A DNA stretch of 64,000 bases from Candidatus Binatia bacterium (GTDB lineage Bacteria; Desulfobacterota; Binatia; HRBIN30): NCBI GenBank assembly GCA_026415395.1, contig JAOAHD010000002.1, positions 372,001 to 436,000 on the forward strand, read 5' to 3'. The notes beneath the pieces are model-generated. The model was not told the origin of the DNA. It did no database searches and was given only the letters and a program-made list of their open reading frames with translations. Shown in pieces: positions 44,001 through 52,721 of the stretch (its first letter is position 1; every line of letters starts with the position of its first letter). Both the position numbers and the translations under genes were made by a program.

Positions 44001-45939
44001 TCGCGGACGCAACATCGATGAGGAAATCCTCGACGTCGTCGGCATCGGCGACATGAGCGGCGATGTGTTTGGCAATGGGATGTTGTGGTCGCGCCGGTTA
44101 CGCTTGCGGGCTGCCTTTGACCACCGGCACGTCTTCATTGATCCAGAGCCGGACCCGCTGCGCTCTTACAACGAGCGGGAGCGCCTGTTTCGGCTGCCGC
44201 AATCGAGCTGGGCGGACTACAACCCAGAGCTCCTGAGCAAGGGCGGAGGGGTGTACCCGCGCCAGGCCAAGCGCGTGCAATTAACGCCCGAGGCCAGGGC
44301 ATTACTCAGGCTCGAGCCGGGCGAATATTCGGGCGAGGAACTGGTGCGCGCAGTGTTGCGCATGCCAGCGGACTTGTTGTGGAACGGTGGCGTGGGCACC
44401 TACGTGAAAGCGAGCGACGAGTCGCATGCCGAGGCGAATGACCCGCCGAATGATCCTGTGCGGGTGGATGCACGCGAGCTGCGCGTGCAGGTTGTGGCCG
44501 AGGGGGGCAATCTCGGGTTTACCCAGCGGGCGAGGGTGGAATATGCCGTTCATGGCGGTAGCATTGACACGGACGCCATCGACAACTCCGCGGGTGTCGA
44601 CATGTCCGACCACGAAGTGAACCTCAAAATTTGCTTGGCGGCAGCGATGGAAGCTGGGCAACTCACGTGGGAGGAGCGCAATCGTTTGTTGGCCGCCGTG
44701 GAGCCGGAAGTCATCCAACGCGTGCTCGATCATAACCGCCGACAGGCCCGTGTGCTGACGCTCGATCATTGGCGCAGCCGCACCCGTTTGCACGAGTTTC
44801 GCGAGCTCATGACGGAATTGGAAGGGCAAGGCCTGCTCGATCGCCGTGCGGAGCACTTGCCCGACCGTGATCAATTGCGCGCGCGGCGACCAGTATTTTT
44901 GGGGCTGACGCGGCCGGAGTTGGCGCTCGTTTTGGCTCATACGAAGCGCTGGTTGCAACGCGAATTGTTGGCGAGCGGCTTGCCGGACGACGGCTTTTTT
45001 GAATCGTTCCTCCGTGGCTACTTTCCTCAAGAAATTTGTCAACGCTTCGGGTTGGCGGTGCGCAGCCATCCGCTGCGGCGCGAGATCATTGCAGTGGAGG
45101 TAGCCAACCTGGTCATCGATCGCCTCGGTATGGGCTTTGTGGCTCGTTTATGTCGCGACACCGGTGCAAAGCCTGCCGAGGTCGTGCGCGCCACCTGCCT
45201 CATTGGGGCGGTGTTCCAGTGGGATGGCATTTGGAGTGACCTTGATGCCCTTGGCACTGCGCTTTCGCCCGAAGGGGAGCGGGAGGCGTTGCTACTGATC
45301 GAGCGTGGGCTCGGGCGAGCAGTGGCGTGGTACTTGGAAACGCAGCCGCGGGAGGTCTCGGCGGCGGCCATGTACGAGGCCCTACAGCGTGCTACCCATG
45401 ACCTGTGGGGTGCAATTCCTGAGGCCTTGGAGGGTGAAGTACGTCGTGAGTGGGACGGCGTGGTGGAACGCCTTGCCGGTTTCGGCTTCCCCAGGGAACT
45501 TGCGGGACGCATCGCATTGCTTCTGCAAGCGGCCGAGTTGTTGGAAGTGGCGGAAATCGCGGCCGGAATCGAGAAAAGTCCCGCTCAGGTCCTGCATGTT
45601 TACTTTGGGCTTGCCGACTTGCTGTCGTTGGCTTGGTTGCGGCGCAGTGTGGAGGAGATGGATAGTGACGACCGCTGGGAGCAGCGGGCCTTGAACGAGG
45701 TCGTCCACGATCTCACGACGGCACACCGCAAGTTGACCGAGCGGGTGTTGGCCTGCGGGCAACGCGGGAAGGACCTTGAACAGTGCTTGTTGCACGAGGC
45801 GAAGTGGCAAGAGGGGCAACTCGAAGCGCTTCGAGCCTTGGTACGCGACGCTCAGTCAGGGCGGCAGTTAACTTTGGCCCAAGCATTGGTGGTTGCCCGC
45901 GAGCTCCTGCGGTTTGCAGAGCGGCCCCAGGGATCGTAG
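41041..45939 (+). CDS. NAD-dependent glutamate dehydrogenase, large (~180 kDa) class
   Basis: 1632 residues, the expected size for the large GDH class. It deaminates glutamate to 2-oxoglutarate with NAD+. Long N-terminal regulatory domains (about 1-750) precede the catalytic core. There RGGVRQTDRSDFRSEV and VPGGAKGGF (catalytic-type Lys at residue 870) are clear, followed by VVAEGGNLGFTQRARVEYA and IDNSAGVDMSDHEVNLKI in the NAD domain, and a helical C-terminal domain with LTRPELALVLAHTKRWL. The GTG start is preceded by AGGAGG. It links amino-acid catabolism to the TCA cycle, and icd in this window produces the same keto acid. Confidence 0.95.
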   Translation: MAELSKAIARLMAERVQQQKEVQAPAGEPQSPVDTESSKLKRVIELLRNRVAPGERILVEGLARQWLERAGADLLMEGEAEELAELVHDVFRFLHGPAKAEPRVEARPDPQRLRAFVVYTWLRDRPFIVDTVQETLRATGVRIRRLLHPIFVVERDESGDLRAITARGEFGQRESVLRIEIDNVADPVQLVAVLRERLTAVVWATGDYPAMRNKAAEIADELRTHTLPRPWSADTDEFAAFLDWLAEKNFVFLGYREYEFQGHGRERFAQVRRGSGLGILRDEQRSQYFQAQPLPDGLRRRLNEPPLWLISKTNAQSPVHRSGHMDYIGVKQVDAAGVVVGERRFLGLFTARAYAEEPMRVPLLRLKLAYILEAEGAEEGTHSYKEIVALFNSLSRTQLLALSPEQLRETIKALRAAEETDDVDMIAHLDPIERGVFVTVSIPQNRFSHDLEQRVEEGLLTQFENSAILESRVALDERRHVRLHFYIAPRTGTVKRVPVEELKRSVRSLLQTWEDRFRAALEEQYSREIAHTLAQRYASIFDDAYRAVTDVRTAVVDVANLETVLASKAPQVDLLPAGLVRAYPGEVVLKLYLPGAPLVLSDFLPFLEDLGFQVIAQDVHELQIAGLGRVGIHSFPVRDRRGLPIDTEQVGRAVCEALGLLQAGKLESDPLNSLILRAGLRWREVQLLRAYAHYALQLRLAPSRETVVRTLAESPACARALWNYFAAKFDPERKESARDREERVLPTLQREFEAALEGVGSIEEDRLLRALFALVQATVRTSYFCPGEDPREPVTMALKFDGTALPGSGPKPLLETYVHGPSVEGVHLRAARVARGGVRQTDRSDFRSEVLALMLTQDVKNVVIVPGGAKGGFVVRRARTYPVPVTEAAAAYRAYISALLDVTDNVVRGRVDTPPRVLAYDQPDPYLVVAADKGTATFSDLANDISVQRGFWLGDAFASGGKHGYDHKKQGITAKGVWECVRRHFYDRGRNIDEEILDVVGIGDMSGDVFGNGMLWSRRLRLRAAFDHRHVFIDPEPDPLRSYNERERLFRLPQSSWADYNPELLSKGGGVYPRQAKRVQLTPEARALLRLEPGEYSGEELVRAVLRMPADLLWNGGVGTYVKASDESHAEANDPPNDPVRVDARELRVQVVAEGGNLGFTQRARVEYAVHGGSIDTDAIDNSAGVDMSDHEVNLKICLAAAMEAGQLTWEERNRLLAAVEPEVIQRVLDHNRRQARVLTLDHWRSRTRLHEFRELMTELEGQGLLDRRAEHLPDRDQLRARRPVFLGLTRPELALVLAHTKRWLQRELLASGLPDDGFFESFLRGYFPQEICQRFGLAVRSHPLRREIIAVEVANLVIDRLGMGFVARLCRDTGAKPAEVVRATCLIGAVFQWDGIWSDLDALGTALSPEGEREALLLIERGLGRAVAWYLETQPREVSAAAMYEALQRATHDLWGAIPEALEGEVRREWDGVVERLAGFGFPRELAGRIALLLQAAELLEVAEIAAGIEKSPAQVLHVYFGLADLLSLAWLRRSVEEMDSDDRWEQRALNEVVHDLTTAHRKLTERVLACGQRGKDLEQCLLHEAKWQEGQLEALRALVRDAQSGRQLTLAQALVVARELLRFAERPQGS

Positions 45940-45959
45940 CCGTAGCTTTTGAGAGGCGG

Positions 45960-46709
45960 ATGAACATGGGCGTCGTGGAAGTCTTGTTTCTCGGGGCCGG
46001 TGATGCCTTTTGTTCGGGCGGCCAACATCAGGCCGGCTACTTGGTGACCAGTCGCAGGGGCGTGCTCCTGCTCGACTGTGGCGCCACCACCCTTGCGTCC
46101 TTGAAGCGCCACGAGGCGAACATTGCCGCAATTGATGACGTGTTCCTTAGTCATTTGCACGGCGATCACTTTGGTGGCCTCCCGTTTCTCTTCTTGGAGT
46201 GGATTTACCAGAGCCCTCGCCAGCGGCCATTGAACGTGGTTGGGCCGCCAGGAACGGCCGAGCGCGTTACCACGTTGTTTCGAATGCTCTACCGCGATGT
46301 CGGGAGCCGCCCTCTTCCCTTTGAACTGTGCTTCCGCGAGGTGCAACCTGGAGAAGAGGTCACGCTAAGTAGCGGCACGCTCCTGCCGTTCCGCGTGCCG
46401 CACCAGCAGGAAGAAGTTTCGTTAGGGGTACAGGTCACTGTCGAGGGAAGACGCGTTGTCTACTCGGGCGACACGGGTTGGACGGACGACCTCATCCACC
46501 ACTCCAGCGGTGCTGACCTCTTTATTTGCGAGTGTTCGTTTTTCGATACGCTGGTGTCGAATCACTTGGCTTATCGTACGCTGGAGCAGGCGCGAGGGCG
46601 CTTTCGTTGCCAGCGATTGGTTCTCACGCACCTCGGACGCGAGGTGCTGGCACGGCGCAACGAGGTGACGCTCGAGTTGGCCTACGACGGTCTCCTTGTG
46701 CAAATGTGA
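45960..46709 (+). CDS. Metallo-beta-lactamase-fold hydrolase, RNase Z-like
   Basis: 249 residues. The metal-binding HLHGDH lies in FLSHLHGDHFGGLPFLF, and VVYSGDTGWTDDL supplies the next ligand Asp. The later His is in RLVLTHLG, giving a nearly full ligand set of the ElaC/RNase Z-like class (short form). It might process RNA, or act on a small molecule; the sequence does not tell. It starts about 20 bases after the dehydrogenase gene on the same strand. Confidence 0.85.
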   Translation: MNMGVVEVLFLGAGDAFCSGGQHQAGYLVTSRRGVLLLDCGATTLASLKRHEANIAAIDDVFLSHLHGDHFGGLPFLFLEWIYQSPRQRPLNVVGPPGTAERVTTLFRMLYRDVGSRPLPFELCFREVQPGEEVTLSSGTLLPFRVPHQQEEVSLGVQVTVEGRRVVYSGDTGWTDDLIHHSSGADLFICECSFFDTLVSNHLAYRTLEQARGRFRCQRLVLTHLGREVLARRNEVTLELAYDGLLVQM

Positions 46710-46782
46710 GGGCGCGCAGCTGGCAGCCTTGGTTCCAGCCGGGCCTAACCGCGCGCCCATGGAGATTTGCCTTTCGCCACGC

Positions 46783-48213
46783 TCAAGGTACGCAAGGAAA
46801 GTCGGCGGTTGGATTGATGCCGGCTTTTATAAGCCATTCCTTGAGTCGCGGGTCACGCGTGCCACTGGCGATCTCTGCAAGACACCGCAGGTCCGGAAGC
46901 GCGCAGTAGGCCAGAGTGTTGAGGTCGGAAGCGAAGTGGCAACCGCCAAACGCGTTACTGAACCCGAGCCCGCCAACAAAAGAGCGCACCTGGTTAAAGT
47001 CGAGCAGCGTGCACGGCGTCAGTGGAGTGGTGATTTTCGTCACCCCAGTGGCGACCTTATTGTCGATTGCAGCATCGATGGTAGAGCAGGGAGTTGAGTA
47101 CGAAGGAGTGCAAGTCCCGGCGCCGTCGATTTCGTTCGCAAGCTCGCACTTGGCGACTTTGCCTCCGCAGGCGTCCAACTTGTTCGGAGCGAATACCGCC
47201 AGCGCCTTACCCGCTCCGGTGATCCGCTTGCTGCACGCGAGCACTTTGCTCACCGGTTGCACCGTGGGCGGCGGGGTACCGTCGGGGGTTACATCGATGT
47301 TGCCGAACACCGAGGAACCTTGGCCGGTCGTACACCCCCCGCCGCCTGGATCTTTCCAGGTGATGCAGTATTGCAGGTCCTGATCGAACGGACCGAGGGC
47401 ACTGAAGTCGAGGTATTGCTCGTTTAGCGTGAGCGTTTGGCTGGCGATCAAGTCATTGCAACTGGTTCCGGTACCGACCCGGATGTCCACCTTCCCGTTG
47501 TTGGGGTTGGACCCGCAGGCCAGCGCCGACGCATCGAAGTGGAGACGGTTTTGGAGCGGCAGCGTAATCGTGCCGGGGTTGGCCAAAACGCCGGGCGACG
47601 CCTGGGTTAACGTGACGGTTGTGTGGCTCGGTCGCGGCAATGCGCCGAAGAATGTTCCTAATGGCTGCGCGTTATCGAACAACGTCCCTACGCGGGGAGC
47701 AACGCGGACGATGTCGGTGTCAACGACGTTCTCGATCACGCCGCGGATGCATACGACCAAGTCTTGTAAGTTCGTGCCGCCACAACCGTTGGGATTCCAC
47801 GTACCGCAAGCTCCGGAGCTGCCGAAGTTCAAACCTCCGGGGGGGTTGGAGCACATGGCGGTGATCCCCATTGGTGTACAGGCGGTGACCACGTCCGTCA
47901 CAAACTTGTCCTGCGCTTTTTTGAGCCCTTTGCCCACGGTAATGAGTTTAGCGGTGCAAGACGCGATGGCAGTGTCGCGACAGGTCTTCACGTCCTGCTG
48001 CTGGAGTTCTTCTAGCAAGGCGCACTTCAGCAACTTGTTGTAGCAAGAGAGAATGAGGTTCCTGCGCGTCTTCGCATACGCTTTTCCCTTGGCTGTAAGC
48101 TTCGTGTGGCAAAGGCGCGCGGCCTCCGCCTGCGGCGACAATGCATACGCCCCCGGGGTCGCGACCAGTGCGATTCCGAGAGCAAGTGCAACACTGAGCT
48201 TGAGCTGACGCAC
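46783..48213 (-). CDS. Cysteine-rich secreted protein with internal duplication, family unknown
   Basis: 476 residues from a GTG with GGGAGG upstream. The signal peptide is about residues 1-24 (ends GAYA). A Cys-rich unit at about 35-112 (LCHTKLTAKGKAYAKT, LLKCALLEEL, ASCTAKL) recurs at about 327-402 (ACSKRITGAGKALAVF, VAKCELANEI, TPCSTIDAAI), separated by a Gly/Thr/Pro-rich middle portion with more Cys, probably beta-structured. The C-terminal 70 residues have GGLGFSNAFGGCHFASDLN. I recognise no characterised family. The Cys pattern suggests disulfides in an oxidising compartment, so export is likely. It converges on the RNase Z-like gene. Confidence 0.65.
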   Translation of the reverse strand: MRQLKLSVALALGIALVATPGAYALSPQAEAARLCHTKLTAKGKAYAKTRRNLILSCYNKLLKCALLEELQQQDVKTCRDTAIASCTAKLITVGKGLKKAQDKFVTDVVTACTPMGITAMCSNPPGGLNFGSSGACGTWNPNGCGGTNLQDLVVCIRGVIENVVDTDIVRVAPRVGTLFDNAQPLGTFFGALPRPSHTTVTLTQASPGVLANPGTITLPLQNRLHFDASALACGSNPNNGKVDIRVGTGTSCNDLIASQTLTLNEQYLDFSALGPFDQDLQYCITWKDPGGGGCTTGQGSSVFGNIDVTPDGTPPPTVQPVSKVLACSKRITGAGKALAVFAPNKLDACGGKVAKCELANEIDGAGTCTPSYSTPCSTIDAAIDNKVATGVTKITTPLTPCTLLDFNQVRSFVGGLGFSNAFGGCHFASDLNTLAYCALPDLRCLAEIASGTRDPRLKEWLIKAGINPTADFPCVP

Positions 48214-48356
48214 GGTACACCTCCCACTCACGAACTTCGAGATAATTTTCTTCCTGAGACAGCCGCTGCAGTCAAGATAAAGTGAGTTAGACGGTGCTTC
48301 GGCCGTGAATCGCTGAGTTGACGAGCTCGCGTTGTCGTTGAGAGGCGTCGCTCGGG

Positions 48357-48569
48357 TCAGCGACGAAAGAGGTACAGGATCAAGGTTAGGATGATGCTGA
48401 TAAGCAGGCTCGTCATGATGGGGAAGTAGATCGTTACATGGTCCGTCTTGTAAAAGATGTCGCCTGGGAGCCGGCCGAGCCACGGTACCTTCCCGGCCAG
48501 GGTGAGCACAAGCCCCAAAAGCACGAGCATCACACCAACGAGAATGAAAAATCGACCAAGTTCCGGCAC
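48357..48569 (-). CDS. DUF2905 small membrane protein
   Basis: 70 residues with two transmembrane helices (about 8-27 and 48-68). The LAGKVPWLGRLPGDIFYKTDHVTIYFP segment between the helices, abbreviated here as GRLPGDI, is the DUF2905 signature. Function unknown. It follows ruvB by 20 bases, a neighbour arrangement seen in other bacteria, and may share its transcript. Confidence 0.85.
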   Translation of the reverse strand: MPELGRFFILVGVMLVLLGLVLTLAGKVPWLGRLPGDIFYKTDHVTIYFPIMTSLLISIILTLILYLFRR

Positions 48570-48589
48570 GGTTCCACCTCTGGTCTCGA

Positions 48590-49687
48590 CTACCGCTTCG
48601 GTAATTTAGCGAACAGATCCGCTTGGCGTGTGTGCGAGGGTGGGGTGCGGCCTAGGGCTTCGTAAGCGAGGCGTGTCGCCACACGGCCACGCGGGGTGCG
48701 AGCCAGGTAGCCCTGTTGGATGAGGAACGGCTCGTACACGTCTTCGATGGTCCCCTGCTCTTCACCGACTGCTGCGGAAAGCGTGCCCAAGCCGACTGGG
48801 CCGCCATCGAACTTGTCGATGATCGTGGCGAGCAGGGTGCGATCCATGGCGTCAAAGCCGAACTCGTCAACCCCCAGGAGCCGCAAGGCTTCGTCGGCCA
48901 CCGTGCCCGTGATCTTGCCGCCGGCCCGCACCTGGGCGAAGTCGCGCACGCGGCGAAGCAAGCGGTTGGCGATGCGCGGCGTACCGCGGGAGCGGCGTGC
49001 GATTTCCTCTGCTCCCGATGGATCGATGGGAACGGCGAGAATGTGGGCGGCACGGTAAACGATTTCGCAAAGCTCCTGGGGGGTGTAAAAGTCGAGGCGT
49101 AAGCTCACGCCAAAGCGGTCGCGCAGCGGTGAGGTGAGCAAGCCTGCGCGCGTGGTAGCGCCAATGAGCGTGAAGCGTTGCAAGTCGAGGCGGAGGGAGC
49201 GCGCGCTCGGCCCCTGTCCGATCAGCACATCGATTTTGTAGTCCTCCATTGCCGGGTACAAAATTTCCTCGACCACTCGACTCAGACGGTGGATCTCGTC
49301 GATGAACAACACGTCGCCCGCTTGCAAGTTCGTCAGGATGGCCGCGAGATCTCCGGGGCGTTCGATCACCGGGCCTGAGGTTGTGTGGATGTTCACCCCC
49401 ATCTCGCGGGCAACAATATGGGCAAGGGAAGTTTTCCCTAACCCCGGGGGCCCCGAAAGCAGCACATGTTCTAGGCTCTCGCCTCGTTGCTTGGCCGCCT
49501 CGATCGCGACCCGCAGATTTGCCTTCACCGCCTCTTGGCCAATGTATTCGCTAAGCCGCTGGGGACGCAGGTTGGCCTCGAGGAGCAAGTCATCATCGCC
49601 CGGAGTAGCTTGCAAAACCGGCGCGCGAGTGCCGGGAGCCGTGTCTTTCGGCACGGTCGGGCGTGCGGAGGCGTGAAACTCGCTCAT
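48590..49687 (-). CDS. ruvB: Holliday junction helicase motor subunit RuvB
   Basis: 365 residues. AAA+ ATPase that drives branch migration with RuvA. A non-conserved ~35-residue N-terminus precedes [12 protein letters not shown]. Walker A GPPGLGKT is at 79-86 and Walker [10 protein letters not shown] follows; the sensor GATTRAGLL and the C-terminal winged helix with [10 protein letters not shown] match the family. The start overlaps the end of ruvA by 4 bases. Confidence 0.97.
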   Translation of the reverse strand: MSEFHASARPTVPKDTAPGTRAPVLQATPGDDDLLLEANLRPQRLSEYIGQEAVKANLRVAIEAAKQRGESLEHVLLSGPPGLGKTSLAHIVAREMGVNIHTTSGPVIERPGDLAAILTNLQAGDVLFIDEIHRLSRVVEEILYPAMEDYKIDVLIGQGPSARSLRLDLQRFTLIGATTRAGLLTSPLRDRFGVSLRLDFYTPQELCEIVYRAAHILAVPIDPSGAEEIARRSRGTPRIANRLLRRVRDFAQVRAGGKITGTVADEALRLLGVDEFGFDAMDRTLLATIIDKFDGGPVGLGTLSAAVGEEQGTIEDVYEPFLIQQGYLARTPRGRVATRLAYEALGRTPPSHTRQADLFAKLPKR

Positions 49688-50280
49688 GCCGCCGCCCTCC
49701 GCAGGGCGTCACGAATGAGCGCTTCGAGCTCATGGTTGCCTGCCGAGCGAGCCTGCCGCACCGCTTCCGCCGCAACCGCCGGTTTGAAACCAAAGTTGAC
49801 CAGCGCTGAGATCGCTTGCTCTTCAATTGGTGCGGGGAGTTCAGGGGCGGAGTTCGTCGTAGCGAAGTCGGCGTCCGGGGGAGTGACGCGCTCCCGCAAC
49901 TCGACCACGAGCCGGGCAGCCATTTTCTTTCCCACACCCGGGATTGCCACCAGGCGGGCGACGTCCCCACTCGCGAGCGCGGCGCGTAGCTCGCTCAACG
50001 AGCAGCCCGACAAAATCGTCAGCGCCAAACGTGGACCGATGCCCGACACATTCAGCAGCTCGAGAAACAAATCGCGCTCCTCGGCGTCGACAAAGCCATA
50101 CAGTTGTAGAGAATCTGCACGGACGTGGGTATGTATGTGGAGTCGCACGGGTGCGCCGACGTCGGGAAGAGCGCAAAAGCCATTCAACGAGAGGAACACT
50201 TGGTAGCCGACGCCGTGGACGTCGACGATGCACTGTGCAGGCGATTTGAATGCTAACCTACCCGCCAACCACGCGATCAT
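49684..50280 (-). CDS. ruvA: Holliday junction helicase RuvA
   Basis: 198 residues. RuvA forms tetramers that hold the four-way junction open. [28 protein letters not shown] is the OB-fold start (family form MIxxLxGxl...vdvnGVGYxV), then [19 protein letters not shown] and [18 protein letters not shown] give the two helix-hairpin-helix motifs, and the C-terminal domain III for RuvB contact is present. Its stop overlaps the ruvB start, an ATGA coupling. A 144-base gap separates it from ruvC. Confidence 0.96.
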   Translation of the reverse strand: MIAWLAGRLAFKSPAQCIVDVHGVGYQVFLSLNGFCALPDVGAPVRLHIHTHVRADSLQLYGFVDAEERDLFLELLNVSGIGPRLALTILSGCSLSELRAALASGDVARLVAIPGVGKKMAARLVVELRERVTPPDADFATTNSAPELPAPIEEQAISALVNFGFKPAVAAEAVRQARSAGNHELEALIRDALRRAAA

Positions 50281-50424
50281 GACGCCCGCCTTTTACCGTA
50301 GCCTCGGCTGCAGGGGAAGATCGCAGCCGCCAAGTCGCGGTAATGCTCGCTCCACTCGAGCAGCAATTTTATCGGCGGGAGGAGCACAGTCCTTGTTACG
50401 GGCCCCCTTATGCGGCCGCCGCGC

Positions 50425-50919
50425 TTACCTCTTGTGTCGGGTACGCACGAGGCTGCGGCTTGGCTGGATTTGCAAATGGCACACAGCGGCAGCGAGGGCA
50501 TCGGCGGCGTCTTCCGCCGGCGGTTCTGGCAAGCCGAGAAGGCGCTGGATCATAAACTGCACTTGCGCCTTCGTTGCCCGGCCGTCGCCCGTGACTGCCA
50601 GCTTAATCGTGGCAGGCGCATATTCGGCGACAGGAATTCCGAAGCCACCGGCCGCCGCCAGTACCACGCCCCGTGCTTCTCCGAGACGAAGCGCCGCCTG
50701 CACGTTATTGCCAGCGAAGCCTTGTTCAAGACTCAGCTCTTGCGGGCGATACTTGCGCAAAAGCCGTACGAGTTCGGCGTGCAGTTTGGCCAGCCGCGTG
50801 CCCATCCCACCGCGGCACCGCACGACACCGCTGGCCACCCACAGTGGACGGCGTGGGTCACCGTCGACCACCCCCCAGCCGGTTGCCACCGTGCTGGGAT
50901 CCACACCAAAGACACGCAT
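50425..50919 (-). CDS. ruvC: Crossover junction endodeoxyribonuclease RuvC
   Basis: 164 residues from the ATG beginning MRVFGVDPST. RuvC resolves Holliday junctions. The first catalytic Asp is in VFGVDPS, the Glu in SLEQGFAGNNVQAALRLGEARG, and the C-terminal Asp cluster in EDAADALAAAVCH. An in-frame start 24 bases upstream would add eight unconserved residues. It follows yebC on the same strand in the order yebC-ruvC-ruvA-ruvB seen in many bacteria. Confidence 0.95.
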   Translation of the reverse strand: MRVFGVDPSTVATGWGVVDGDPRRPLWVASGVVRCRGGMGTRLAKLHAELVRLLRKYRPQELSLEQGFAGNNVQAALRLGEARGVVLAAAGGFGIPVAEYAPATIKLAVTGDGRATKAQVQFMIQRLLGLPEPPAEDAADALAAAVCHLQIQPSRSLVRTRHKR

Positions 50920-50951
50920 ACACGCCCGCGGGAAGCGCCGCATCTTAGCGG

Positions 50952-51701
50952 TCAGGCGCTCAGGCGTTGGAGTTCATCCTCGTCGAAGTCGGCGTTCGAG
51001 GCGACGCTTTGCACGTCATCATGGTCTTCCAAAGCCTCGAGCAGTTTCATCGCTTGCAAAGCGTCTTGCCCAGTGACCCGTACGGTGTTCTCCGCCACCA
51101 TCGACACCTCGGCGTTAGCAATCGGTATGTTGGCCTGTTGCAATGCTGCCTTCACCGTCTCGAAGTTTTCTGGCGAGGTGAGGATTTCGAAGGTACCGTC
51201 CGTGTCGCTTACATCATCGGCGCCGGCTTCGAGAGCAATTTCCATGAGCCGTTCTTCGTCAACGGCGCCCTTGGCCACCGTGATCACCCCACGCTTCTTG
51301 AACATCCAAGCCACACACCCACTAGCGCCTAAGTTGCCGCCGGCCTTTTCGAACAAACGCCGAATTTCCGCCACGGTGCGGTTGCGATTGTCGGTCATCG
51401 CTTGCACCAAAATGGCCACGCCGCCGGGACCGTAGCCTTCGTACTGAACTTCCTCGTAAGTTGCGCCCTCGATTTCGCCGGTACCCCGTTTGATTGCCCG
51501 CTCGATGTTTTCCATCGGCATGCTGTGCTCCCGCGCAGTTTGCACCGCAGTCCGCAAGCGTGGATTGGCGTTGACGTCCCCGCCCCCGAGGCGGGCGGCC
51601 ACCGTGATCTCCTTGATCAATTTGGTAAACAGCTTGCCCCGCTTAGCGTCCTTCGCTGCCTTCTTGTGGCGAATGGAATGCCATTTGGAATGCCCGGACA
51701 T
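50952..51701 (-). CDS. yebC: YebC/TACO1 family protein
   Basis: 249 residues opening MSGHSKWHSIRHKKAAKDAK, the exact family N-terminus. LTAAR-like RLGGGDVNANPRLRTAV and NIERAIKRGTGE follow. Members are translation factors that relieve stalling or DNA-binding regulators (PmpR); the sequence alone does not separate the two. It lies directly upstream of the ruv genes. Confidence 0.95.
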   Translation of the reverse strand: MSGHSKWHSIRHKKAAKDAKRGKLFTKLIKEITVAARLGGGDVNANPRLRTAVQTAREHSMPMENIERAIKRGTGEIEGATYEEVQYEGYGPGGVAILVQAMTDNRNRTVAEIRRLFEKAGGNLGASGCVAWMFKKRGVITVAKGAVDEERLMEIALEAGADDVSDTDGTFEILTSPENFETVKAALQQANIPIANAEVSMVAENTVRVTGQDALQAMKLLEALEDHDDVQSVASNADFDEDELQRLSA

Positions 51702-51802
51702 GACTCTGTGACCCTCCTCTGTGGGCGCGAACTCGAGGCGTTGCGCACCTCTGCCGCTAGCACACGCGACCGGCGGAGTAAACGGAAGCGGCAGTTCCAG
51801 AA

Positions 51803-52687
51803 CTAGTCGCTCAGAACCAAATCCACCCAGTCCTCGGGGGCTTCCATTTGTGGATAGTGGCCGACGTTGGGCATGAGCGTGCAGCGCGTGCGCGCTAGCT
51901 GCGCCAATTTCTCCCCGATGGCGAGCACAGCGATGGGATCGAAGTCGCCCCAGACGACCCGGAATGGAACTCGGCTGCGCGCGAAGATGTCACGCCAGCG
52001 CTTAGCGTAGGTGCGCCGCTCTACGTTGTAGCGGGCAATCCGCCCGATGACGTCCAAGCCATGGTTCCACGGGATCCAGTAAGCGATTGCGCGGATGTCC
52101 ACTTCGGGAGTTCGGCTCGGATCCGCCCACAGAAATTTGAAGCCTTGAGCAAACCGTTCAGGGTCGTAGGTGCGGGCGAACTCGGCAGCGCCCTCGTCCG
52201 TCATGAGCGCATATTGGATGGGGGTGAGGCGGGCGAGCTCGATGAGATGGCTCCCGTTACACATGACCAATGCGTCGATCTCGAAGGGGAGCTTGCCCTC
52301 CTCTTGCAGGCACAGCATTTCTACCGCCACCGTCAGGCCCATGTCGTGGCCGATCACCCGCGCGCGTCGCACGCCGTGTGCCGCGACAATCTCGCCTGCT
52401 CGACGAGCCTGGTCGAGCAGCGAGTAAGAAACCTCTGGCGCAGAGGGCTTGTCGGAGAACCCGAAGCCAAGGTGATCCCACGCGAGCACTCTGTGCCCGC
52501 GGGCCAAAATTTCGGGCAGGGCGGCAGCAAAGTCGTGGCTGCTCGAGGGGAAGCCGTGTACAAGCACGACATCCGGCCCTGATCCCTCCTGAACAACGAA
52601 AATATTATGGCCCTCGGGAAGCTGGAAGAAATGGCCGCGTTTTTGCCACTGCTCGAACACCAGGCTTACGTCGGGCGGCAGGTTCAT
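51803..52687 (-). CDS. Alpha/beta hydrolase, haloalkane dehalogenase/epoxide hydrolase-like
   Basis: 294 residues. The oxyanion motif VLVHGFPSSSHDF, the nucleophile elbow GHDMG (D115) and the C-terminal GHYPQMEAPEDW with the catalytic His define the alpha/beta hydrolase fold. An Asp nucleophile points to haloalkane dehalogenase or epoxide hydrolase chemistry rather than esterase. The cap region has no diagnostic Trp pair that I can assign, so substrate is undetermined. It stands alone between yebC and pssA. Confidence 0.82.
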   Translation of the reverse strand: MNLPPDVSLVFEQWQKRGHFFQLPEGHNIFVVQEGSGPDVVLVHGFPSSSHDFAAALPEILARGHRVLAWDHLGFGFSDKPSAPEVSYSLLDQARRAGEIVAAHGVRRARVIGHDMGLTVAVEMLCLQEEGKLPFEIDALVMCNGSHLIELARLTPIQYALMTDEGAAEFARTYDPERFAQGFKFLWADPSRTPEVDIRAIAYWIPWNHGLDVIGRIARYNVERRTYAKRWRDIFARSRVPFRVVWGDFDPIAVLAIGEKLAQLARTRCTLMPNVGHYPQMEAPEDWVDLVLSD

Positions 52688-52721
52688 AGTCGCTCTCTCT
52701 TTCGGCGCTTTTGGTCGGAGC

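Noticed and set aside
52061-52582. Long plus-strand frame opposite the alpha/beta hydrolase
   Set aside because: Antisense shadow of a convincing hydrolase gene; product lacks recognisable motifs.
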